From the NCBI RefSeq assembly GCF_002250835.2, contig NZ_NOJY02000003.1:112908-176907 (forward strand): a DNA stretch of 64,000 bases, written 5' to 3'. This DNA comes from Romboutsia weinsteinii (lineage in GTDB: Bacteria; Bacillota; Clostridia; Peptostreptococcales; Peptostreptococcaceae). Below, piece after piece: positions 26,427 to 32,862 of the stretch. The first letter of the stretch is position 1; each line of letters begins with the position of its first letter. The position numbers and the translations under genes were made by a program. The notes under the pieces are model-generated. The model was not told the DNA's origin, searched no databases, and was given only the letters and a program-made list of their open reading frames with translations.

Positions 26427-26500
26427 ATTGTATCCCCCTTTAAATCCATATCCCTTTGAATACTTCTGTATTCCTTTTCCTGTTTTAATAATACATATAA

Positions 26501-26515
26501 TTACAATTATTGTAA
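26501..26515. promoter_or_regulatory. Perfect 7-1-7 inverted repeat, possible metal-regulator operator
   Basis: TTACAAT-T-ATTGTAA, a perfect dyad 75 bases upstream of the His-rich gene start. Its 7-1-7 layout resembles the boxes of Fur-family repressors (Fur, PerR, Zur, Nur) without matching any consensus I can recall exactly. Confidence 0.4.
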
Positions 26516-26604
26516 ATATGTTCCATAGTTTTTATAAAATTTAGTTTTATACAGCATTCTCCGTTATTTTTAAAAATATTTCTTTTTTCGACTTATACTT
26601 ACAT

Positions 26605-26632
26605 AAAAAATGAGAGGTATAATAACCTCTCA
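26605..26632 (-). terminator. Intrinsic terminator of the cooT-DUF3842-His-rich operon
   Basis: TGAGAGGT (26611-26618) pairs with ACCTCTCA (26625-26632), followed by six T's on the minus strand. It lies 28 bases past the stop at 26660. Confidence 0.8.
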
Positions 26633-26659
26633 CTTATACATTAATTTATATTTTTTATA

Positions 26660-26965
26660 TTACATATTCTTTTTAGCTTCTACTAGCATCTCATTAGCTT
26701 TTTGTAAGTATTCTATAGCCTTTTCTATACTATCTGCTGTATCATTTTTTCCTATAGCTCTAGCTTTTTCTACCCATTCCTTAAATCCTTCTTCATGAGA
26801 TTCATTGTGGTTTACCCAATGAACTAATAAAATCTTTAGAGTTTTCTCATCCTTATTTTCTTGAGTTTCTCCATGAGAGTGTGTATGAACATGATCATGT
26901 CCTTCTAATTCATCATGACTATGATCATGGCCATGGTGGTATCTTACAGTATATTTACCTAGCAT
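26660..26965 (-). CDS. Histidine-rich protein with helical C-terminal domain
   Basis: 101 residues. The first 33 are His-rich (YHHGHDHSHDE, GHDHVHTHSHGE) and start MLGK like the other His-rich protein. The rest (about 38-101) is a helical, charged domain, KILLVHWVNHNESHEEGFKE followed by WVEKARAIG, with a conserved-looking HNESH. No signal peptide. It follows DUF3842 and cooT in one operon. The likely role is handling nickel, or another transition metal, for CODH/ACS. Confidence 0.8.
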   Translation of the reverse strand: MLGKYTVRYHHGHDHSHDELEGHDHVHTHSHGETQENKDEKTLKILLVHWVNHNESHEEGFKEWVEKARAIGKNDTADSIEKAIEYLQKANEMLVEAKKNM

Positions 26966-26980
26966 ATTTTTTCCCCCTAG

Positions 26981-27397
26981 TTACTTTATATTAAATTCTT
27001 TTTTTATCACCTTGATTGTGTCTTTTATTAATAAGGATAATGGTTTATTTTCTAATCCAACTAAACTTATGTTTTCAGGCATTATAGGCAATAGTATTTT
27101 TAATGCTTCGCTATCTGATATAGCTTCACTTATTTTGCAAGTAACCTCTCCCATCATAGAGTTTGGCATTACTGCTGAAATCGGCGCAACTATAATATTA
27201 GCTTTTCTTGATGATGTTACTATAGCATTTTCGCCTGTTGCTCCTTTATTTGCATGTGATTTCATCATAGCACTAGTTGCTATAGAATTTGTCCCCAATG
27301 CGTATATATCTATGTATGTAGGCAACTCATCTCTAAGAGAAGAGACTATTTGAGCTCCTATGCCTCCACCCATTCCATCTACAACGGCTATTATCAT
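26981..27397 (-). CDS. DUF3842-like protein
   Basis: 138 residues starting MIIAVVDGMGGGIGAQIVSS, a Rossmann-like glycine-rich opening, then SIATSAMMKSHANKGATGENAI and APISAVMPNSMMGEVT. I believe this is the DUF3842 family of Clostridia, which has no assigned function. Its place in an operon with CooT and a His-rich protein suggests a link to metal trafficking, possibly as a nucleotide- or metal-responsive factor. The reading frame and an adjacent RBS support it strongly; the family name less so. Confidence 0.7.
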   Translation of the reverse strand: MIIAVVDGMGGGIGAQIVSSLRDELPTYIDIYALGTNSIATSAMMKSHANKGATGENAIVTSSRKANIIVAPISAVMPNSMMGEVTCKISEAISDSEALKILLPIMPENISLVGLENKPLSLLIKDTIKVIKKEFNIK

Positions 27398-27429
27398 CTT
27401 GTTATTTTCCCCTATGCTTTATTTTGTGA

Positions 27430-27621
27430 TTAATTAGTTTCTTCTATTATTATTTTGTGATCCATTAGTCTTATTTCTTTTATTGTCCCATCTACTATTT
27501 TTTGCTCTCCAAGTAGATCTGTTAAATAAACTTTCCCTTCATATGGATCTATAGTCACTACGTTGTCCATAATTCTTTCTAGCTTATCGTTTTTTCTGAT
27601 AAATGCTGCTGATTCACACAT
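27430..27621 (-). CDS. cooT: CooT-family nickel-binding protein
   Basis: 63 residues from ATG 27621, with GGGGGATTT directly upstream; the frame is open for 21 more codons into the leader but these are not coding. It begins MCESAAF, with the near-N-terminal cysteine (C2) that binds nickel in Rhodospirillum CooT, and continues as a small beta-barrel (VTIDPYEGKVYLTDLLGEQK). In that organism CooT is needed for CO dehydrogenase nickel insertion. Here it heads an operon with DUF3842 and a His-rich protein, close to the genes for CODH and ACS. Confidence 0.82.
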   Translation of the reverse strand: MCESAAFIRKNDKLERIMDNVVTIDPYEGKVYLTDLLGEQKIVDGTIKEIRLMDHKIIIEETN

Positions 27622-27657
27622 ATAAAATCCCCCTATAAACTTATTCTTTAAAATATC

Positions 27658-27710
27658 AAAAAAAGGTCGCTTCAGGCATTTCAATACACCGAAGAAACCT
27701 TCATGATTTC
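27658..27710 (-). promoter_or_regulatory. cooT leader: terminator with competing AUGAA-loop antiterminator
   Basis: On the minus strand GGTTTCTTC pairs with GAAGCGACC (27665-27673 with 27691-27699; one mismatch, one wobble) and seven T's follow (27658-27664). An alternative hairpin GAAATC-ATGAA-GGTTTC (27694-27710) uses the same GGTTTC arm, so the two exclude each other. A terminator between promoter and start codon, with a competing stem, is the hallmark of an attenuator or riboswitch. I could not match it to the NiCo, cobalamin or c-di-GMP classes. Confidence 0.6.
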
Positions 27711-27737
27711 AAAATCTTCTATACTATTTATAATTTG

Positions 27738-27766
27738 AGTATATACTTTGATTAGTGTAAAGTCAA
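27738..27766 (-). promoter_or_regulatory. Promoter of the cooT operon
   Basis: TTGACT (27761-27766 on the minus strand), a 17-base spacer and TATACT (27738-27743). The start should be near 27731, giving a leader of about 110 nt. Confidence 0.8.
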
Positions 27767-27772
27767 TTAAAA

Positions 27773-28588
27773 TTACCTTTTTTTGTTATATTCATCACCC
27801 TTGTATTTCTTATATAATTCATTAGCTAAATTAAGCTCATAATCTGTCAGTTCTTCCTCTACAAATTCTACATTTAGATGTGAACTAAGACCTTTAATTA
27901 AGTTTTCTTCTAGTGTATCTATGTCTATACTTCTTCCTGTCTCATTTTCTATTCCACTAGCTTTGTTAGCAGTAAATCTCTTTGACCTTTCTTTTAACTC
28001 TGGTGTTTTCATTTTTATTAAATTAAATAAATCTTCCACATTGAAATCTAATACTATAGATCCATGCTGAAGTAATACTCCATCTTTTCTATGCTGTGCA
28101 CTACCAACTATTTTTTTATGGTTTATAGTTATTTCATAAGATGCATGAGCATTGAAACATGCAGCAGATAGATTACCTCTAGTTATATGTTCTCCACTAT
28201 TTAAATCATCTGTAGGTATATTTGATAAATGTAGCCCTTCTACTAAGCCTTCACTTATGAATCTATATGATAAATTTATACTTTTGTCAATTATAGGGTT
28301 CTCTTCTCCAACAACAATGCTATAAGTAAGTTCCTTATCATGTAATACTGCTCTTCCACCAGTTATTCTTCTTACATAATCTATGTTGTTTTCTTTACAA
28401 GCTATTAAATCTATATCACTTTCTAACTTCTGAAAGTATCCTATACTTAAACATGCTGGTTTCCAAGTATAAAATCTTACTGTCGGGTTAACTTTTCCTT
28501 CTTTATATGCAATACTTATAGCTTCATCTATTGCCATATTCATAGCTCCATCGTAGGATCTATTTTTTATAAGCCTCCACTGTTGCAT
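27773..28588 (-). CDS. LipM-like octanoyl/lipoyl transferase
   Basis: 271 residues of the LplA/LipB fold: RRITGGRAVLHDKELTYS and AACFNAHASYEITINHKKIV, continuing to GSAQHRKDGVLLQHGSI. The cysteine C144 in AACF sits where LipM of Bacillus has its catalytic cysteine, so octanoyl transfer from acyl carrier protein to GcvH is more likely than salvage lipoate ligation. A lipoate-protein ligase cannot be excluded. The start, with GGGGGAGAG upstream, overlaps the end of the radical SAM gene by 22 bases. GcvH in the same region is the obvious acceptor. Confidence 0.75.
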   Translation of the reverse strand: MQQWRLIKNRSYDGAMNMAIDEAISIAYKEGKVNPTVRFYTWKPACLSIGYFQKLESDIDLIACKENNIDYVRRITGGRAVLHDKELTYSIVVGEENPIIDKSINLSYRFISEGLVEGLHLSNIPTDDLNSGEHITRGNLSAACFNAHASYEITINHKKIVGSAQHRKDGVLLQHGSIVLDFNVEDLFNLIKMKTPELKERSKRFTANKASGIENETGRSIDIDTLEENLIKGLSSHLNVEFVEEELTDYELNLANELYKKYKGDEYNKKR

Positions 28589-29544
28589 AATAGCTCTCCC
28601 CCTATATCTAGGTTAATTTCTTTTTTTGCTAAATTTATCTCATCATCATTTAAACGCCTAGAATAATTATAAATAGTACTTCCTGGTCTCTCATTGTAAT
28701 ATGGTCTATTGCAATCTTTGCATCCTCTTATTTCAAAAGGATATCCTTTTTCTATATCTTCAATAATTCTTGAATCTAATTTAATTTCCTCTAGATATTC
28801 ATCATCAAATCTAAAATACTCTTCTTTATAACCTTTATCTATCATATATGTCATAAGCTGTACTCTTCTATAACTTTCTATCTCTGGCTGATTTATATTT
28901 TCCATTTTAGTTCCTCTTACGGGAGTAAATGCAAATAAACTTATAGTTACATTATTACCCTTAAGATAACTATATAAATTATATATATCTTTATGGCTCT
29001 CACCTAGCCCAACGATTATATGAGTGCTTATTTTTCCAGGATATTTCTTAGCAGAACTTACAATAAATTCTATCTTTCCTTCAAAGTCTTTTCCCTTTAT
29101 ATCTTCATATAATTTTTCATTTGCCGCATCTATTGCTATACCTACTCTATCTACGCCCATAGATAAAAATCTATCTATATCTTCGCTACTTTCAAGCTTA
29201 GCAGACAAGGATATTGGCATATTTGTTTTATCTTTTATGTATAGTAAAAATTCTTCTACAGTTTGATATGCTTCTTTACTTGCTGTAGATTGAATACAGA
29301 TTCTTCTTATATTATGCTTTTTATAATTTAGCATCGAATCTAATATATCTTCTTTAGAATATTGTGGCCATACCACCCTAGATAATTTATCTTTTCTAGT
29401 GTTACTTTCTATGGATTGAGAACAGAAAGAACATTTATTGGTACAAGATTCTCCAATCATGATATAAGCAGTGGTAGGAGGTATATCACTTCTCTTATTT
29501 AATAATCCCAACTCTATAGCAGTTCCTGATGATAATCTAATCAT
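28567..29544 (-). CDS. Radical SAM protein, probable subunit of split lipoyl synthase (LipS1/LipS2)
   Basis: 325 residues from ATG 29544, which overlaps the previous stop as ATGA. The [4Fe-4S] motif is C34-x3-C38-x2-C41 (ESCTNKCSFC). The C-terminus has GCKDCNRPYYNERPGSTIYN. The layout resembles biotin-synthase-like enzymes; the pairing with another radical SAM protein and with a LipM-like gene matches the two-protein lipoyl synthase first characterised in Thermococcus. It would insert two sulfurs into octanoyl-GcvH. A role in another cofactor is possible; I am fairly but not fully sure. Confidence 0.6.
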   Translation of the reverse strand: MIRLSSGTAIELGLLNKRSDIPPTTAYIMIGESCTNKCSFCSQSIESNTRKDKLSRVVWPQYSKEDILDSMLNYKKHNIRRICIQSTASKEAYQTVEEFLLYIKDKTNMPISLSAKLESSEDIDRFLSMGVDRVGIAIDAANEKLYEDIKGKDFEGKIEFIVSSAKKYPGKISTHIIVGLGESHKDIYNLYSYLKGNNVTISLFAFTPVRGTKMENINQPEIESYRRVQLMTYMIDKGYKEEYFRFDDEYLEEIKLDSRIIEDIEKGYPFEIRGCKDCNRPYYNERPGSTIYNYSRRLNDDEINLAKKEINLDIGGELLCNSGGL

Positions 29545-30407
29545 AGTACACAACACTCCTTCCCTTCTGTTATATTCATATCCATTTCTATCGCTTTATT
29601 TTTTGCTGATCTTGATGGTAAAACAATTTTATTTACTCCACACATTAGAGCTATCTTGTCTAGTTCACTTCTATATTCTCCTCTAGGTCTCATACACCCT
29701 AAATTTATTTCGGTATTTGGTAGGCTAATTCTAGCACTACAAAGTACATCTGCCACCTTATTTAGGTCTGGAGGACTTACTTTTTCATACTCTGTATTTT
29801 TAGTAGGTATAAGTACTATAAAAGTGATTTTTTTAGGAGGATTATTAGATAAGTATTCGATTACTTCGTATTCTCCCTTTATCTCTCCACCTTTTAGACC
29901 TATACATATATGTGGCGCTACCTCGGTATTTTGTTTTATAGTTTCATAAGCTGTTATATAGTCTTGAGCATTTTTATCTATCTTATATACTTCTTTGATG
30001 GTATCTTTATCAAATACTAAATCAAAAGAAACAATGTCTAGATATTTACAAACTTTATTTATACTCTCTTCATCCATAAGTCCTAGATGAGCATTTAACT
30101 TATAACCTTCTTCTTTTAATTTTTTTAGTGTATCTATATGTTTATTTATAGGAACATCTCCATCAAAATTACATCCTCCACTTATTAAAAAGCTACTTAC
30201 GTTTTTGCTCTTAATCTTATTTTCATAATCGTTAATTGGAGTCATATTCTTTAAGTAGTGCCCATTGCAATGAGCGCATTTTAAAAAGCACTCACTATTG
30301 GTTGTGCTAATGGCTACAGTTTCATTAGGATATGAAAATTCTATTTTATTCCCAAAGTTATCTATCTTAGTATCATAAGCTAATTCCATCTTTTGTTTTA
30401 AGTCCAT
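29541..30407 (-). CDS. Radical SAM protein, probable second subunit of split lipoyl synthase
   Basis: 288 residues. The [4Fe-4S] site is C40-x3-C44-x2-C47 (NSECFLKCAHC), followed by SSFLISGGCNFDGDVPINK, a barrel with NAHLGLMDEE and GLKGGEIKGE, and a cysteine-containing C-terminus (LGCMRPRGEY, MCGVNK, KECCVL) that may hold an auxiliary cluster. The first gene of a coupled trio with the other radical SAM gene and the LipM-like gene; only 3 bases separate it from acsV. Part of the proposed LipS1/LipS2-type pair. Confidence 0.6.
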   Translation of the reverse strand: MDLKQKMELAYDTKIDNFGNKIEFSYPNETVAISTTNSECFLKCAHCNGHYLKNMTPINDYENKIKSKNVSSFLISGGCNFDGDVPINKHIDTLKKLKEEGYKLNAHLGLMDEESINKVCKYLDIVSFDLVFDKDTIKEVYKIDKNAQDYITAYETIKQNTEVAPHICIGLKGGEIKGEYEVIEYLSNNPPKKITFIVLIPTKNTEYEKVSPPDLNKVADVLCSARISLPNTEINLGCMRPRGEYRSELDKIALMCGVNKIVLPSRSAKNKAIEMDMNITEGKECCVL

Positions 30408-30410
30408 AGA

Positions 30411-32339
30411 TTAAGCCTCCAATATAAGTTTTGTCGTTGGGAATTTTTCTACATTAGTATGAGGTAAGAAGCATGCAGATATAAACTCATCCATATAACT
30501 TGGATAGACACTAAGCTCTACATATGTCATTTCATTTCCTATATCTTCTAATTTCTTTTTAGCATCCTTGCTTATTAGTGCTAAGTATGCACCCACTAAT
30601 GAACTGTTTCCTATATAAGTAAATTTATCTCTCGATATATCCGGAAGTAAACCTATTAAAATCGAATTTTCTATATTTAAATTATTTCCTATACCACCTG
30701 CTATATATACTTTATCTATATCTTCAAAGTCCATGCCTAGACTTTCTATAAGAGTTGCTGCCCCTGAAAAAATTGCTCCCTTAGCTCTTATAAAATTATC
30801 TATATCTACTTCATTTACTACAACATCTTGCTCTAAATCATATTCTTCTTTAAATGCTAGTACATATTCTCCCATGTCATGCTCATTAAATCTAACTCTT
30901 TTGCTCTTTATATCTCTATGAAGCTTCCCTCTTCTATCTATCAAGCCCTTTATAAGCATCTGGCAAATCAAGTCAATTATGCCTGACCCACATATTCCAA
31001 TCGGTTTAGAATCTCCTATTATAGTTAAACTTGGGTCAAGTGTATATTTATCTATATTTACCTTTTCAATTGCTCCTGCAGAAGCTCTCATACCACAGCT
31101 AATACCTCCACCTTCAAATGCAGGTCCTGCAGAACAAGCACAGCTCATCATATAATCTTTATTTCCAAATACAATTTCTCCATTGGTACCTAAATCTACA
31201 AATAATATATTTTCTTCTGTTGCCCATATTCCTGCGGATAGTACACCTGCAGTTATATCTCCACCTACATAGCTTGCTACACAAGGTGCAAGATACACAT
31301 AGGCACTTGGATTAACATTAAGACCAATATTCTCACCCATAAGATTTGGTGACTTTAGAAATGGTGGTATGTATGGCTCCTGTCTTAGATAGTCTGAATA
31401 TACACCTAAGAATAAGTTCGTCATTGTTGTATTTCCAGCTACTGAAAGAGTTACTACATCATCCTTATTTATATTATTTTGTATGTATATATTTTCTAGT
31501 AATGGATTTATCGTTTCTTCTATAATTGCTTTATTTAAAGTTTCCAATCCATCACCTTTAGATGAATATATTATTCTATTTATTACATCTGCTCCATATT
31601 TTATTTGAGCATTACCAGAAGATGCTTTATCTATAACCTCTTTATTGAAGAGATTTACTAAGCAAACTACTACCGAAGTTGTTCCTATATCTATTGCTAC
31701 TCCGTATAGGTTGTCCTCTGTATTTCCATCTTCTATATTTATAATTGTAATCTTATTTTTCTTTTGAACATAAGTTATTGTTACATTAAAATCACTTTGC
31801 CTAAATATTATTGGCATCTTTCTTAATATATCTAATCTAAAGTCGATATTATCATAACCTAGATGGTTTCTTACATATCTTTGAAGCCTGTCTACATCAC
31901 TTATATTATCATCTAGGTTTGGCTTTTCCATCTCTATATACTTTTTTCTTATATTAGTCTTAAATTCCAGTTGGTGTGTCTCTATTATTTTCTTAGCCCT
32001 ATCAAAAATCTCTCTATCTTTTTTACTATCGCTACCTTCTATTTTCATTCCATGCATGGATGATGATAACTTTGAAGGTACTTCTATTTCTATATCTGAA
32101 ATAACCTTTGTATTACATGCTAATATATAACCTTGCTCCCACTCTTCATCACTTATATGTCTTGTTTTTTCAGCATCTACATTCCCCTTTAGTAGTTTTA
32201 CTTTACACTTTCCACAAGATACGTTTCCATTACATGGAGCATCTATAAATATATCTGCTTTTCTCGCAATTTCTAATAAATTTTCCCCTTTATTACACTC
32301 AATTTCTTTATTATGCGACTTAAAATTAACTCTAATCAT
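30411..32339 (-). CDS. acsV: Corrinoid protein activator AcsV (RACo type)
   Basis: 642 residues. A plant-type [2Fe-2S] ferredoxin domain (C36, C42, C45, C75) is followed by an actin/Hsp70-like ATPase domain with VAIDIGTTSVVVCLV and FVDLGTNGEIVFGN. RACo proteins use ATP to re-reduce the corrinoid of the corrinoid iron-sulfur protein (AcsCD) when it has been oxidised to Co(II). A terminator at 32413 precedes it, so it has its own promoter (TATAGT-like box near 32365). It leads an operon with the two radical SAM genes and lipM. Confidence 0.93.
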   Translation of the reverse strand: MIRVNFKSHNKEIECNKGENLLEIARKADIFIDAPCNGNVSCGKCKVKLLKGNVDAEKTRHISDEEWEQGYILACNTKVISDIEIEVPSKLSSSMHGMKIEGSDSKKDREIFDRAKKIIETHQLEFKTNIRKKYIEMEKPNLDDNISDVDRLQRYVRNHLGYDNIDFRLDILRKMPIIFRQSDFNVTITYVQKKNKITIINIEDGNTEDNLYGVAIDIGTTSVVVCLVNLFNKEVIDKASSGNAQIKYGADVINRIIYSSKGDGLETLNKAIIEETINPLLENIYIQNNINKDDVVTLSVAGNTTMTNLFLGVYSDYLRQEPYIPPFLKSPNLMGENIGLNVNPSAYVYLAPCVASYVGGDITAGVLSAGIWATEENILFVDLGTNGEIVFGNKDYMMSCACSAGPAFEGGGISCGMRASAGAIEKVNIDKYTLDPSLTIIGDSKPIGICGSGIIDLICQMLIKGLIDRRGKLHRDIKSKRVRFNEHDMGEYVLAFKEEYDLEQDVVVNEVDIDNFIRAKGAIFSGAATLIESLGMDFEDIDKVYIAGGIGNNLNIENSILIGLLPDISRDKFTYIGNSSLVGAYLALISKDAKKKLEDIGNEMTYVELSVYPSYMDEFISACFLPHTNVEKFPTTKLILEA

Positions 32340-32412
32340 ACTCTACCCCCCAATACAGTCTCTACTATAATTTTAGCATAATTTACTTTATATTTGATTA
32401 ATTTGCCATTAA

Positions 32413-32460
32413 AAAAGAGTATAGTGGATTTGCGTGCACTCAAATCCACTATACTCTTTT
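32413..32460 (-). terminator. Strong intrinsic terminator after gcvH
   Basis: A perfect 20-bp stem (32413-32432 with 32441-32460, loop CGTGCACT) followed by six T's on the minus strand. It ends the long cooS-gcvH transcript 6 bases past the gcvH stop. Confidence 0.92.
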
Positions 32461-32465
32461 AAATA

Positions 32466-32840
32466 TTATTCTAATCCACTTTCATACTCATCTGAACTTA
32501 TTAAACTATCAAGTTCATCAGAATTTTCTATTTTAACTTTTATTATCCATGCATCATATGGATCTTCATTGATAAATTCTGGTTCATCTTCTAATCTTTC
32601 ATTTATTTCAACTACTTCTCCAGATATAGGAGCCACTAAGTCAGATGCAACTTTAGAAGATTCAACTACTCCGTAATCTTCATCTTGAGTTATTGTATCT
32701 CCAACTTCTGGCATCTCAACAAATAAAACTTCTCCTAATTGGTCTTGAGCGTAGTCAGTTATTCCTATATAAGCATATTCCCCTTCAACTTTCGTCCATT
32801 CATGTTTGCTAGTGTATTTTAAACTTGGTATAGTTTTCAT
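32466..32840 (-). CDS. gcvH: Glycine cleavage system H protein
   Basis: 124 residues, normal length. The lipoyl lysine is K63 in VVESSKVASDLVAP, and the fold has the usual HEWTKVEG and ITDYAQDQLG. It carries lipoyl-bound aminomethyl groups. No glycine cleavage P or T protein lies in the window, but lpdA is in the same operon and a possible lipoyl synthase/transferase set follows. Role here: possibly linking methylene-tetrahydrofolate to glycine, or electron transfer with LpdA; the presence of gcvH in Wood-Ljungdahl clusters is well known. Confidence 0.95.
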   Translation of the reverse strand: MKTIPSLKYTSKHEWTKVEGEYAYIGITDYAQDQLGEVLFVEMPEVGDTITQDEDYGVVESSKVASDLVAPISGEVVEINERLEDEPEFINEDPYDAWIIKVKIENSDELDSLISSDEYESGLE

Positions 32841-32862
32841 TTTAATCCCCCCGTAGAATAAA

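Noticed and set aside
27012..27353. 113-codon plus-strand frame opposite the DUF3842-like gene
   Set aside because: Antisense shadow; the minus-strand frame has the RBS, operon position and glycine-rich opening.
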